Positions 19,250 through 28,268 of a DNA stretch of 64,000 nt are shown here, one piece after another. Under the pieces are notes generated by a model that saw nothing but the letters and a program-made list of their open reading frames with translations, had not been told where the DNA came from and made no database searches. The position numbers and the translations under genes were made by a program. How positions within the stretch are numbered: the stretch's first letter is position 1; each line of letters begins with the position of its first letter. The stretch covers positions 434,001 through 498,000 of the forward strand of contig NZ_CP109596.1 in assembly GCF_036327755.1 (NCBI RefSeq), written 5' to 3'. The DNA comes from Nocardia sp. NBC_01503 (GTDB lineage Bacteria > Actinomycetota > Actinomycetes > Mycobacteriales > Mycobacteriaceae).

Positions 19250-19279
19250 ACTTTCATCCCGGCTGAGAAGGGGTCCACT

Positions 19280-19984
19280 GTGACAGCGGGCAAAGCACCC
19301 GAAACGGGCGCTGCAATACCCATCGGCGCGGTATCCATCGGCACCCCCGGCGTCGGACCCGCACTACCGGTCATCGACAGTGAACCCGCCGAACGCGCCG
19401 ACGCCGCCCGCAATCGAAAGCTGTTGCTGGACGCGGCAGCCGAACTGGTGCGCATCGGCGGCGCGGACGCGCTCACCATGGACGCGCTCGCCAAACAGGC
19501 CGGCGTCGGCAAGGGCACGGTCTTCCGTCGCTTCGGCAATCGCGCCGGACTCATGTACGCGCTGCTGGACGAATCGGATCGAAACCTACAGGCGGCGTAC
19601 ATGTTCGGGCCGCCACCACTGGGGCCGGGCGCACCCGCGCTGGAGCGACTGGTGGCCTACGGCCGAGCCCGCCTGTCGTACACCGAAATCATGGGTGATG
19701 TGATGCGCGCGGCCACCGACAACTCCCGGCGCTATGACGGCGCGCCCTATAACGTGTCCAAGGCGCATGTGTCGATCCTGTTGCGCGACTCCGGAATTCA
19801 GGGCGAGACAGCCCTGCTCGCCGACACCCTGCTGGCCCCGCTGGAAGCGGCGCTGGTGCTGCATCAGATTCGACGGCTCGGCTTCACCGTCGACCAGATC
19901 GGCGACAACTGGGAAGCCCTGGTGCGCCGAATCGTTCCGGCCCCCGCCACACGGCACTCGGACGGCGACCGCGCAGTACAGTGA
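19280..19984 (+). CDS. TetR/AcrR-family transcriptional regulator
   Basis: 234-residue repressor. The TetR DNA-binding domain follows a 35-residue Pro/Gly-rich leader: [20 protein letters not shown], then [20 protein letters not shown]. The C-terminal ligand domain is helical and has no specific signature. GTG 19280 follows GAAGGGG. Divergent from the FMN reductase, which it probably controls. nadE starts four bases after its stop, so the two may share an mRNA. Confidence 0.85.
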   Translation: MTAGKAPETGAAIPIGAVSIGTPGVGPALPVIDSEPAERADAARNRKLLLDAAAELVRIGGADALTMDALAKQAGVGKGTVFRRFGNRAGLMYALLDESDRNLQAAYMFGPPPLGPGAPALERLVAYGRARLSYTEIMGDVMRAATDNSRRYDGAPYNVSKAHVSILLRDSGIQGETALLADTLLAPLEAALVLHQIRRLGFTVDQIGDNWEALVRRIVPAPATRHSDGDRAVQ

Positions 19985-19988
19985 GCGC

Positions 19989-20828
19989 ATGGGAGACCTG
20001 CGCGAAGCGATCATCGCCGAACTCGGCGTACTGCCGGACATCGAACCGAAAACCGAAGTGCGGCGGCGCATCGACTTCCTCAAGGACTATCTACGCTCAA
20101 CCCCCGCGAAGGGCTTCGTACTCGGCATCAGTGGCGGCCAGGATTCGACCCTGACCGGACGCCTGTGCCAGCTCGCCGCGGAGGAGTTGCGGGAGGAGGG
20201 CCGCGATGCCGACTTCGTCGCGGTGCGACTGCCGTACGGCAAGCAGTTCGATGAGGCGGACGCGCAGATCGCATTGCGCTTCATCAAGCCCGACCGATCC
20301 GTCACGGTGAACGTCAAGCCCAGTGCCGACGCGGCCGCGGAGGAGTCCGCCTACGGCATAGACGAATTGCTCGGCGGCGCCACCCGGCTGCGCGATTTCG
20401 TGCGCGGCAATATCAAGGCGCGCGAGCGCATGGTGTTGCAGTACGCGATCGCCGGACAGCTCAATCTGCTGGTCGTCGGCACCGACCATGCCGCGGAGGC
20501 CGTCACGGGCTTCTTCACCAAGTTCGGTGACGGCGCGGTGGACCTCACACCACTGACCGGTCTCACCAAACGTCAAGGCGCGGCCCTGCTCCAGGAACTC
20601 GGCGCACCGCCGAGCACCTGGCAGAAGGTCCCGACCGCCGACCTGGAGGATGACCGCCCCTCCCTGCCGGACGAGGAGGCGCTGGGGCTCAGGTACGCCG
20701 AGATCGACGACTACCTCGAGGGCAAGAACGTCACACCCGAGGTGGCCGAACGAGTGGAGACGATCTTCCGGAACACCCGCCACAAGCGCACGGTTCCGGT
20801 GACCCCACTCGACACCTGGTGGAAATAA
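19989..20828 (+). CDS. nadE: NH3-dependent NAD+ synthetase
   Basis: 279-residue N-type ATP pyrophosphatase that amidates deamido-NAD using ammonia. The PP-loop is in [13 protein letters not shown], and other conserved segments are [27 protein letters not shown] and [20 protein letters not shown]. It lacks the nitrilase (glutaminase) domain found in the M. tuberculosis enzyme, so it depends on free ammonia as E. coli NadE does. ATG 19989 is chosen by homology length; the frame is open further upstream, inside the tetR gene. A strong terminator follows. Confidence 0.92.
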   Translation: MGDLREAIIAELGVLPDIEPKTEVRRRIDFLKDYLRSTPAKGFVLGISGGQDSTLTGRLCQLAAEELREEGRDADFVAVRLPYGKQFDEADAQIALRFIKPDRSVTVNVKPSADAAAEESAYGIDELLGGATRLRDFVRGNIKARERMVLQYAIAGQLNLLVVGTDHAAEAVTGFFTKFGDGAVDLTPLTGLTKRQGAALLQELGAPPSTWQKVPTADLEDDRPSLPDEEALGLRYAEIDDYLEGKNVTPEVAERVETIFRNTRHKRTVPVTPLDTWWK

Positions 20829-20841
20829 GACGCCTAATCTC

Positions 20842-20871
20842 GCGCCCGCCGCACGCGAGTGCGGCGGGCGC
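20842..20871 (+). terminator. Terminator of nadE
   Basis: A perfect 13-bp stem GCGCCCGCCGCAC / GTGCGGCGGGCGC with GCGA loop, followed by TTTC, 13 bases after the nadE stop. Confidence 0.85.
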
Positions 20872-20884
20872 TTTCAGGAGCCGT

Positions 20885-21014
20885 GACAACTGATTTCGCG
20901 AGATCGGGGTAACTCGTCGGGTACGACCGAAGTAGGTGTCGCGCCTGACGCGTCTACGCGTGGAGAAGTCCGAACGGCGCTGAGCCGTGCGCTGAAGTTT
21001 CGGAGAGGCGGGAC
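20885..21014 (+). repeat. Dispersed 130-bp intergenic repeat, copy 2
   Basis: 130 bp, same orientation as copy 1. The first 18 bases are identical to copy 1 (GACAACTGATTTCGCGAG), GGGTAACTC and GGGTACG are conserved, and the right end is GGAGAGGCGGGAC as in copy 1. It starts 13 bases after the nadE terminator. Confidence 0.8.
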
Positions 21015-21109
21015 GAGCAGTGCAGAGATGTGACTGTGCTGCCACTGGCCAGGGCGGCTGCGGCGAGCAGAAAAGCGCCGAGCAGTAGAGCGGGCAACAG
21101 TCGCGTCAT
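20954..21109 (-). CDS. Small putative secreted or membrane peptide
   Basis: 51-codon frame starting MTRLLPALLLGAFLLAAAAL: a basic start followed by a hydrophobic helix of about 18 residues, as in a signal peptide or anchor. GGGAGG stands seven bases before ATG 21109. The C-terminal 23 residues are encoded by repeat copy 2, so the repeat may have replaced its original end. A perfect palindrome GGACTGGACAGTCC lies at 21131-21144, just upstream. Whether it is translated is unproven. Confidence 0.4.
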   Translation of the reverse strand: MTRLLPALLLGAFLLAAAALASGSTVTSLHCSSRLSETSAHGSAPFGLLHA

Positions 21110-21130
21110 GGCGACACCTCCCGATCAGAG

Positions 21131-21220
21131 GGACTGGACAGTCCGAATATCGGGATAGCGAATAAGTCGTTACCAAAAATTCTGCTCTTTTTGCTGATCA
21201 AGTGACCTGTTTATGATCAG
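21131..21220. promoter_or_regulatory. Two palindromes between the small peptide gene and moaD
   Basis: GGACTGGACAGTCC (21131-21144; arms GGACTG/CAGTCC) could be an operator for the minus-strand small gene. CTGATCA (21194-21200) pairs with TGATCAG (21214-21220) around a 13-base loop, 13 bases past the moaD stop, and may terminate moaD. Confidence 0.35.
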
Positions 21221-21232
21221 CGGGCGTGGAAC

Positions 21233-21475
21233 TCAGCCCCCGGCAAACGGGGGGAGCACGTCGACGCGGGGAGTCAGCACCGTGGTGGCGTCGCGGGTGA
21301 GCTCATCGCCGATGAGGTACGCGCAGACCTTGAGCATCGGCTCCAGCTTCGGGCCGTAGGTCCGCTCGAGCGTGCTGCGCAGATCGCCGATGGTCGCACC
21401 GGACGGCAGATCCAGCCGTTCGCTCGGCTTGCCGACCGCATCGGCTATCGCGGCGAAATAGCGAACCTCAACCAC
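21233..21475 (-). CDS. moaD: Molybdopterin synthase small subunit MoaD
   Basis: 80-residue ubiquitin-fold sulfur carrier for molybdopterin synthesis. [20 protein letters not shown] begins the fold and the protein ends in PPFAGG, whose terminal GG becomes the thiocarboxylate. GTG 21475 has GGGAG upstream and overlaps the moaA stop by eight bases, so it is translationally coupled to moaA. Its partner MoaE is at 24935. Confidence 0.9.
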   Translation of the reverse strand: MVEVRYFAAIADAVGKPSERLDLPSGATIGDLRSTLERTYGPKLEPMLKVCAYLIGDELTRDATTVLTPRVDVLPPFAGG

Positions 21476-22526
21476 CGATCGCTCCCATCGTTCGTGCGGG
21501 CGGGACGAACCCGGCGGCATCGATGCCGTGCCCGGGGGATTTGTTCCACATGGCGCCGCGCCACAGCGTAGCGATCTCGGTGTCCGAGGCGTGCGACCGC
21601 AGGGCCGCGCGAATGTCGTACTCCTGATCGCTGAACAGGCAGGAGCGCAGGCGACCATCCGCGGTGAGCCGGGTGCGATCGCAGTCCGAACAGAAGCTGC
21701 GGGTCACCGAGGCGATGATGCCGACCGTGGCCGGACCGCCGTCCACCTGCCAGCGTTCGGCCGGGGCCGAGGGATCGTCGCGACCGAACTCGGTGAGGGT
21801 GAACCGCGTGCCCAGCACCTCGAGCAGCTCGGCGGCGGTGATCATATTCGCGCGCGCCCACTCGTGATCGGCATCGAGCGGCATCTCCTCGATGAAGCGG
21901 AGTTCACAGCCCTCGTCGATACACCAGCGCAGCAGATCGGCCGCGCCCGCCAGGGTTTCGCGCATGAGTACGGCATTGACCTTGATCGGGGTCAGCCCGG
22001 CCGCGCGGGCCGCGCGGATTCCGGCGAAGACCGAGTCGAGGCGATCGCGCCGGGTGAGCTTGGCGAAGCCCTCCCGATCGACGGTGTCCAGGGAGACATT
22101 GATGCGATTCAGCCCGGCTGCCGCGAGCTTGCTCGCGCGATGCTCGAGGCCCACACCGTTGGTCGTCATGGCCAGTGGCACATCGGGTAGCTCGGCCCGG
22201 CAGCCCGCGATGATTTTCTCCAGGTCACGGCGCATGAGCGGTTCACCGCCGGTGAAGCGCACCTCGTGCACGCCGAGCTCCTGAACGGCCAGCGTGACCA
22301 GCCGGACTATCTCGGCGGCGGTGAGCAGTTCATCGGCCGGAATGGCCGGTAGGCCCTCCTCCGGCATGCAGTATGTGCAGCGCAGCGAACACTTCTCGGT
22401 AATGGATACCCGCAGGTCACGCGCGGTGCGGCCGAAGCGATCCACCAGCAATGGAGTGTCCGGGCGGCCATCGAGGGAAGGCTGCCCGGTTCGTACTGCG
22501 GGCATCCCCATAGCGACCACGGTCAT
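21468..22526 (-). CDS. moaA: GTP 3',8-cyclase MoaA (radical SAM)
   Basis: 352-residue radical SAM enzyme for the first step of molybdenum cofactor synthesis. The N-terminal cluster motif is CSLRCTYC (C46, C50, C53) and the C-terminal cluster ligands lie in [20 protein letters not shown]. The protein ends in GG, which MoaA needs for activity. [14 protein letters not shown] is the conserved SAM-contact segment. ATG 22526 is divergent from moeA, and the two coding regions are separated by only about 75-85 bp, which must contain both promoters. Confidence 0.95.
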   Translation of the reverse strand: MTVVAMGMPAVRTGQPSLDGRPDTPLLVDRFGRTARDLRVSITEKCSLRCTYCMPEEGLPAIPADELLTAAEIVRLVTLAVQELGVHEVRFTGGEPLMRRDLEKIIAGCRAELPDVPLAMTTNGVGLEHRASKLAAAGLNRINVSLDTVDREGFAKLTRRDRLDSVFAGIRAARAAGLTPIKVNAVLMRETLAGAADLLRWCIDEGCELRFIEEMPLDADHEWARANMITAAELLEVLGTRFTLTEFGRDDPSAPAERWQVDGGPATVGIIASVTRSFCSDCDRTRLTADGRLRSCLFSDQEYDIRAALRSHASDTEIATLWRGAMWNKSPGHGIDAAGFVPPARTMGAIGG

Positions 22527-22599
22527 GCGACCATTATGTCCGGCCGCGCAACCCCCCGGCGGAGTGGCGAGCGGGGTTGCCCCGGACAGGCTCGCGGAT

Positions 22600-23817
22600 A
22601 TGCTCACCGACATGAGTTCCCGGCACGCACTGGCCCCGGCCCGTTCCGTCGACGACCACCGGCAACGCATCGAGGATCTGCTGCGACCGCTGGCCGCACG
22701 CGAGACCGAGGCGGTGCCGATGGACCGGGCGCTGGGGCGGCGGCTGAGCGCCGATGTGTACTCCCCCCTGGATCTGCCGGTCTTCCGGAACTCCTCCATG
22801 GACGGGTACGCGGTGCGCGCGGAGTCGGTGGCGATCGTGCCGGTGACACTGCCGTTGAGCGGGGTGGTCGCGGCCGGAAATACCGGGGCCGCGACATTGC
22901 CCGCGGGCGGCGCGGTGAAAGTCATGACGGGAGCGCCGATTCCGGCGGGCGCGGACTGCGTGGTTCCGGTCGAGCACACACATTCGGACGGGGAGTCCGT
23001 CACCATCGAAAAGAGCCGGACCGCAGGCGATTTCGTGCGCGAGGCCGGAACCGATGTGCGCACCGGACAGTTGCTGGCGGCCGCGGGGACATTGCTCAAG
23101 CCTCGCCATATCGCGGCGCTGGCGGCGGTCGGACTGCCGGAGCTGCCGGTGTACCGGCGGGTGCGGGCAGCGGTCATCACCACCGGGGACGAGCTGGTAC
23201 CGGCCGGATCGCGGTTGCTGCCCGGACAGATCTACAACTCCAATGGGTTGGCGCTGGCCGCCGCGCTCACCGAGAACGGGGCCGAGGTGGTCTCGATCGC
23301 GCACTCGACCGATGATCACCGGGAGTTCCGCAGCCGCCTCGACGAGGCCGTCACCGCGGCCGATGTGGTCTTCACCTCCGGCGGGGTCTCGATGGGCGAT
23401 TTCGAGGTGGTGAAGGAGACGCTCTCCACCCTCGGCGGTGAATTCGGCCATGTCGCAATGCAACCCGGTGGGCCGCAGGGCATCACCGTGGTCGATGGGA
23501 CGCCCATCCTGAACTTTCCGGGTAACCCGGTCAGCACCATGGTGTCGTTCGATATGTTCGCGCGGCCGATACTGCGTGAACTCTCCGCTCTGCCCGCGAT
23601 CGCGAGCACGGAGCTGCCGCTGCTGGCGGCGCTGCACTCCCCCGCGGGCAAGCGGCAACTGCTGCGCGGCAAGCTCACCCCCGAGGGGGTCGAACCGCTC
23701 GCGGGTCAGGGGTCGCATCTGATCGCCACCATGGCCCAGGCCGATGTGCTCATCGATATCCCGCCCGCCGACACCGAGGTGCCCGCCGGAACCGTGGTCC
23801 GCACCTGGCCCCTGTAG
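22600..23817 (+). CDS. moeA: Molybdopterin molybdenumtransferase MoeA
   Basis: 405-residue enzyme that inserts molybdate into adenylylated molybdopterin. Recognisable segments are [34 protein letters not shown], the MoCF-domain [12 protein letters not shown] with [13 protein letters not shown], and [14 protein letters not shown]. Two in-frame ATG codons (22600 and 22612) are close together and neither has a good ribosome binding site, so the start is uncertain by four codons. It heads the plus-strand group moeA, moaCB, moaE. Confidence 0.93.
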   Translation: MLTDMSSRHALAPARSVDDHRQRIEDLLRPLAARETEAVPMDRALGRRLSADVYSPLDLPVFRNSSMDGYAVRAESVAIVPVTLPLSGVVAAGNTGAATLPAGGAVKVMTGAPIPAGADCVVPVEHTHSDGESVTIEKSRTAGDFVREAGTDVRTGQLLAAAGTLLKPRHIAALAAVGLPELPVYRRVRAAVITTGDELVPAGSRLLPGQIYNSNGLALAAALTENGAEVVSIAHSTDDHREFRSRLDEAVTAADVVFTSGGVSMGDFEVVKETLSTLGGEFGHVAMQPGGPQGITVVDGTPILNFPGNPVSTMVSFDMFARPILRELSALPAIASTELPLLAALHSPAGKRQLLRGKLTPEGVEPLAGQGSHLIATMAQADVLIDIPPADTEVPAGTVVRTWPL

Positions 23818-23904
23818 ATCCACCCGAACGAACTCGCTTCGGCGCGGCGGGAACTGTGCTGCCCGCCGGTGTCGCGAGGCAGGTGGCTGTGCGAGGCTTG
23901 GGGT

Positions 23905-24942
23905 ATGAGTGAGTTGTCCCATGTCGACCGGGAGGGCCGGGCGCGCATGGTCGATGTGAGCGCCAAGGCCGATACGGCGCGGGTCGCGGTCGCCGCGGGC
24001 GAACTGCACACCACCGCCGAGGTGATCCGCCTGGTGCGCGCCGACGATATGCCCAAGGCCGATGTGCTGACCACCGCCCGGCTCGCCGGCATCAATGGCG
24101 CGAAGAAGACCTCCGAGCTCATTCCGCTCTGTCATCAGCTGGCGCTGTCCTCGGTGAATGTCAGCTTCGGGTTCACCGATACCACCATCACCATCGAGGC
24201 CGTGGCCAAGACCAAGGGGCCCACCGGTGTCGAGATGGAGGCGCTCACCGCGGTGGCCGTCGCCGGGCTCACGCTGCACGACATGATCAAGGCCGTCGAC
24301 CCCGGAGCCGCGCTGCACGTGGTGCGACTGCTGACCAAAGACGGTGGCAAGCACGGGCATTGGGTCCGCGAGGACGAAGTCGACGCGGATCGTGACGCGC
24401 ATCGGCAGCATTCGCGGCAGCCGGACGCCGCCACATCCGATCGCACCCCGGCACCCCCCTTCGGCACCGGCCGCACTGCCGTGGTGCTGGTCGCCTCCAC
24501 CGGCGCCGCCGCGGGCACCCGGGTGGACACCACCGGCCCGGTCCTCGCGAAATGGCTTGGTGAACAGGGTTTCTCGGTGCGCGGCCCACTGGTGTACGCG
24601 GATGCCGATATCGCCTTCGGATTGTCCGAGGCGCTGGCGGCCGAACCGGCGCTGGTGATCAGCACCGGCGGCACCGGGGCCTCCCCCACCGACGCCACCC
24701 CGGAGGCGACGCTCGCCGTCCTGGATCGGGAACTGCCCGGTGTGGCCGAATCCATTCGCCAGCGCGGTACCGCCAAATTCCCGCTCGCCGCCCTCAGCCG
24801 CGGTGTGGCCGGACTCTCCGGGCGCACGGTGATCGTCAACCTGCCCGGCTCCCCCGGTGGTGTGAAGGACGGAATCGCGGTCCTGGACGAACTTCTCGAA
24901 CATCTGCTGGCCCAGGTGGCCGGAGGAGGCAGCCATGAGTGA
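23905..24942 (+). CDS. moaCB: Bifunctional MoaC-MoaB fusion (cyclic pyranopterin synthase / molybdopterin adenylyltransferase)
   Basis: 345-residue fusion. Residues 1-160 are MoaC: the family segments ARMVDVSAKADTARVAVAAG, SELIPLCHQLALSSV, and GPTGVEMEALTAVAVAGLTL. After a histidine/proline-rich linker, residues 185-340 are a MoaB/Mog domain: VLVASTGAAAGTRVDTTGP, VISTGGTGASPTDATPEA, and LPGSPGGVKDGI. It would catalyse both conversion to cPMP and adenylylation of molybdopterin. ATG 23905 is chosen from the MoaC N terminus. It overlaps moaE by eight bases. Confidence 0.93.
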   Translation: MSELSHVDREGRARMVDVSAKADTARVAVAAGELHTTAEVIRLVRADDMPKADVLTTARLAGINGAKKTSELIPLCHQLALSSVNVSFGFTDTTITIEAVAKTKGPTGVEMEALTAVAVAGLTLHDMIKAVDPGAALHVVRLLTKDGGKHGHWVREDEVDADRDAHRQHSRQPDAATSDRTPAPPFGTGRTAVVLVASTGAAAGTRVDTTGPVLAKWLGEQGFSVRGPLVYADADIAFGLSEALAAEPALVISTGGTGASPTDATPEATLAVLDRELPGVAESIRQRGTAKFPLAALSRGVAGLSGRTVIVNLPGSPGGVKDGIAVLDELLEHLLAQVAGGGSHE

Positions 24943-25363
24943 CGCCGTCGAACTCCTCGCCTACATCAGCGATCAGCCCTTGGACCCCACCGAGGTCGAG
25001 AAGGCGGTCACCGGTCCCGAACACGGCGCGGTGGTCGTCTTCACCGGCACCGTCCGCAATCACGATGGCGGGCAACCGGTCTCGGCCCTGGAGTACTCCG
25101 CCCATCCCGAGGCCGGACGCTTCCTGCGCCAGATCTGCACCGAGATCACCGAATCCTCCGGCCTGCCCGTGGCCGCCATCCACCGTATCGGCCCGCTGGC
25201 CATCGGCGAGTTGGCCATCGCGGTGGCGGTGGCCGCACCGCACCGCGCCGAGGCCTTCAGCACCTGCGCCACCCTGGTGGACCGCATCAAACACGAAGTC
25301 CCCATCTGGAAGCGGCAGCTCTTCACCGACGGTCTCTCCGAATGGGTGAACGCCTGCGGCTGA
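24935..25363 (+). CDS. moaE: Molybdopterin synthase large subunit MoaE
   Basis: 142-residue catalytic subunit that transfers sulfur from MoaD to cPMP. Conserved pieces are GAVVVFTGTVRNHDGGQPV, LEYSAHPEAG, the segment IHRIGPLAIGELAIAVAV, and the active-site lysines in IKHEVPIWKRQLF. ATG 24935 lies inside the end of moaCB, giving tight coupling. It converges on the cobW gene with six bases between stops. Confidence 0.95.
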   Translation: MSDAVELLAYISDQPLDPTEVEKAVTGPEHGAVVVFTGTVRNHDGGQPVSALEYSAHPEAGRFLRQICTEITESSGLPVAAIHRIGPLAIGELAIAVAVAAPHRAEAFSTCATLVDRIKHEVPIWKRQLFTDGLSEWVNACG

Positions 25364-25369
25364 GCCGCC

Positions 25370-26470
25370 CTAGGCGGTGGACTCGGTGGGGGTCACGTAG
25401 CGCCAGACGGGGAGCAGCGAATTCGAGTCCAGCGGTGCGGGATCGGTATGGATGGTGGATTCGAGACGCTTGGTGATGTGGTCGGGATCCAGGCCCGGGC
25501 CGATGAGGACCAGGGTGCTGGTGCGGGGTTCATTGCGGGACCACGTGGTGGGTTCGATCGTTATGTGCCTGCCGACCATGTGCAGGACGAACTTTCGGGA
25601 GTCCTCCGGTACCGCGAAGGCCAGAAACCCCTTGGCTCGGAAGAGGCCGGGCGGCGGGTCCTCCAGAACGGCGATGACCTCGCGCGGGTTCAGGTCGGTG
25701 GGGCTGGTGAAGGAGACGCTTTCGTAGGCGTCGTGCAGATGCCGGTGATCGTGGTGATCCCCGCAGGTATGACCCGCATGGCCGCCTGAGCAATCGTGCT
25801 GCTCATCCTCGGCGGAGGCTTCGAGCAGCAGTTCGTCGAAGCTGAGTTGTCGACCGACACGGAGTTCGGCCGGATCGCGGGCGGGCAGGTCGAACAGCAG
25901 CGCGGGGTCTATCCGGCCCCGGCTGGTGGCGTAGACGGGGACCTGGCCGACCAGATCGGTGATTTCGGTACGGAGCCCCTCCAGTGCCTGCGGGGTGACC
26001 CGGTCGGCCTTGTTCAGCACGATCATGTCGGCCATGCGCAGATGCGTGGCGAGTTCGGGGTGCTGGGCACGGGATTCGGTGAAGTGTTCGGCATCGACGA
26101 GTTCGATGAGCCCGCCGTAGCGAATACGGGGATTGTCGCTACCGGTGACCATGCGGATCAGATTGCGCGGTTCGGCCAGGCCGCTGGCCTCGACGACGAT
26201 CACGTCGATGCGCTGTTTGGGATGCGCCAGACGGTCGAAGAGATCATCGAGTTCGGTGACGTCCACGGCACAGCAGACACAGCCGTTGCCGAGCGAGACC
26301 ATGGCATCGACCTGACCGGCCACCAGCATGGCATCGATATTCACCGCGCCGAAGTCATTGACCACCACGCCGATCCGGAGGTCGCGATTGCGCAGCAGCC
26401 GGTTGAGCAGGGTGGTTTTCCCGGCACCCAGGAATCCGGCCACGATCAGTACTGGGATGCGCCGACTCAT
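25370..26470 (-). CDS. CobW/COG0523-family GTPase (metal chaperone)
   Basis: 366-residue G3E GTPase. Walker A is GFLGAGKTT (residues 12-20), the metal-binding CxCC motif is GCVCC (63-67), and NKAD marks guanine specificity. A histidine-rich stretch (HAGHTCGDHHDHRHLHD) precedes the CobW C-terminal domain. COG0523 proteins move zinc or cobalt to client enzymes; the His-rich region favours zinc, and no cobalamin genes are nearby. ATG 26470 is set by the Walker A distance. It is divergent from the PucR regulator across about 110 bp. Confidence 0.88.
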   Translation of the reverse strand: MSRRIPVLIVAGFLGAGKTTLLNRLLRNRDLRIGVVVNDFGAVNIDAMLVAGQVDAMVSLGNGCVCCAVDVTELDDLFDRLAHPKQRIDVIVVEASGLAEPRNLIRMVTGSDNPRIRYGGLIELVDAEHFTESRAQHPELATHLRMADMIVLNKADRVTPQALEGLRTEITDLVGQVPVYATSRGRIDPALLFDLPARDPAELRVGRQLSFDELLLEASAEDEQHDCSGGHAGHTCGDHHDHRHLHDAYESVSFTSPTDLNPREVIAVLEDPPPGLFRAKGFLAFAVPEDSRKFVLHMVGRHITIEPTTWSRNEPRTSTLVLIGPGLDPDHITKRLESTIHTDPAPLDSNSLLPVWRYVTPTESTA

Positions 26471-26581
26471 TCGGTCCACCCTACGACAGGGGTGTGAGTC
26501 GGACGCAGCATGGATGAAACGGGGCGGAAATACCGGCGTTCTAGCGTGACGACATTCGGGGCCGATCACGGGAGGTGCGCC

Positions 26582-28099
26582 GTGCTGGTGCGGGACATAC
26601 TGGACGCGCCGCAACTGCGGATGCGACTGCTGCACGGGGATACGGCGGAGCTGAAGCGACCGGTGGCGCGGGTATGCGCGACCGATATGCCGGACCCGCG
26701 GCCCTTTGTGACGGCGGGCGCGCTGGTCTGCACCGGATTGGTGTGGCGGCAACACGCCGAGGATTCGGACCGCTATGTCGGGATGCTGGCCGAGGCCGGA
26801 ATCGCCGGGGTGGTCGCGGGACAGGCGTTGCACGGGCATGTGCCCGAGGATGTCGTGGCCGCGTGCGAGCGACACGGACTACCACTGCTCTCCGCGCCGC
26901 AGAGCGTGCCCTTCAGCCGGATCATCGAATACCTGGCCGATCAGGCGGCCGAATTGCGGTGGCGGCGTGTGCAATCCCGAGTGGATCGGCAGCGCCGGTT
27001 GTTAGCGGCCGTGGCGGACGGCAGCAGTGTCGGCGACCTGATCGCGGAGATAGCGCTGGAGCAGGAGATTTCGGCCTGGCTGGTGTCCTCGACCGGCCGC
27101 GTGATCGCCGGGACCGCACCCATCTCCGAGGATGAACTGGACCGGATTGTCGCCACCGCACTCACCGCGCCCAGACTGCCCGCTGTCACCAGAGGGGCTG
27201 TTCGAGTACTCCAGGTCGGTGCGAGCGATCGAATTACCGCCTGGTACTTGGCGATACGCCCGGCCGCGGCCGAGCCGGAGGCGTTCGGCCCGGACCTGGC
27301 CGCCATTGCCGAGCTCTATCGCCAGCGCGGTATGGACCGCCTGCACTTGGACTGGGAGCTCATCGACCGCTTCCCGGCAGCACCCGCGGATCGACCCGGC
27401 GCGCGTGCGGTGGCAGTGGTCTGTGCGATACAGGCCACCGAAACCCGAACCGACATAGGACTTTCCGAGGTGCGAGTGGCTCTGCATGATGCGCTGTCCG
27501 GCGCCACCACCTCGATCGACAAGCAAGGTCGCCTCGTCGCCATTGTCGACGGAACCCAGGACCAGACCGCCGAAGTGCTGCGCCGCCGCCTGGGCAGAAT
27601 CGCGCCCGCGCTCACCGGCCCACGTCCCACCGGACCCGGCACGGAATCATCGGCCGTTCGCCTCGCTTTCGGGGTCAGCGCCCAGCAACGCGACGAATCC
27701 CTTTCCGGCGCGATCGCCGCCGCCGCGGCGGCCGCCACCGCCGCACTCGACGACGATGCGCCGGTCAGCGTCCGCATCGCCGATATCGACACGGCGGTAG
27801 GACTTTTCACCGCCGTCCCGGGCGGGCTGCAACGCCGCTTCGCCGAACGCGTCCTCGGTCCGGTCGTCGACTACGACCGGAAGAACGGCGCGGGGCTGCT
27901 GGAAACCCTGGAGGTCTACCTCGGCTGTGACGGCTCCTGGCGGCAGGCCGCCGACCGAATGCACCTGCACCTCAACACGGTCCGCTACCGCATCGGCCGA
28001 GTGGAGGAGCTCACCGGCCGCGACCTGGGTCGCATAGACGACCGCCTGGACCTGTACTTGGCCGTGCGCACACTCACCGCACCGGCCGCCTCGGCCTGA
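26582..28099 (+). CDS. pucR: PucR-family purine catabolism regulator
   Basis: 505-residue activator-type regulator. The N-terminal PucR domain is seen in VLVRDILDAPQLRMRLLHGD, then ACERHGLPLLSAPQSVPFSR. The C terminus is the helix-turn-helix DGSWRQAADRMHLHLNTVRY with the following RIGRVEELTG. GTG 26582 follows GGGAGG at six bases. Uricase and a purine permease lie directly downstream, so it probably controls urate use; this is inferred from context. Confidence 0.87.
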   Translation: MLVRDILDAPQLRMRLLHGDTAELKRPVARVCATDMPDPRPFVTAGALVCTGLVWRQHAEDSDRYVGMLAEAGIAGVVAGQALHGHVPEDVVAACERHGLPLLSAPQSVPFSRIIEYLADQAAELRWRRVQSRVDRQRRLLAAVADGSSVGDLIAEIALEQEISAWLVSSTGRVIAGTAPISEDELDRIVATALTAPRLPAVTRGAVRVLQVGASDRITAWYLAIRPAAAEPEAFGPDLAAIAELYRQRGMDRLHLDWELIDRFPAAPADRPGARAVAVVCAIQATETRTDIGLSEVRVALHDALSGATTSIDKQGRLVAIVDGTQDQTAEVLRRRLGRIAPALTGPRPTGPGTESSAVRLAFGVSAQQRDESLSGAIAAAAAAATAALDDDAPVSVRIADIDTAVGLFTAVPGGLQRRFAERVLGPVVDYDRKNGAGLLETLEVYLGCDGSWRQAADRMHLHLNTVRYRIGRVEELTGRDLGRIDDRLDLYLAVRTLTAPAASA

Positions 28100-28149
28100 C
28101 GCGCATACACGCCCACCTACCCCTCGTCCCCTCATCCCCTCGTCCCTCC

Positions 28150-28238
28150 GTCATCCCGGCATACTTTTGGCCGGGATCCACACCCTCAGCGCCGCAACAT
28201 GTCTCGGTGGATCCCGGCCAAGAACGCGCCGGGATGAC
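28150..28238. repeat. REP-like palindromic repeat, copy A
   Basis: 89 bp beginning GTCATCCCGGC and ending GCCGGGATGAC, with inner arms TGGCCGGGATCCACACC and GGTGGATCCCGGCCA. It can fold as one long hairpin or two short ones. It lies between the convergent stops of pucR and uricase and may act as a bidirectional terminator. Confidence 0.85.
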
Positions 28239-28268
28239 GAGGGGCAGACGTACAGGATGACGGAGCAG

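Noticed and set aside
22534..24936. 800-codon minus-strand frame over moeA and moaCB
   Set aside because: Spans two genes with strong family motifs on the other strand; no plausible protein.
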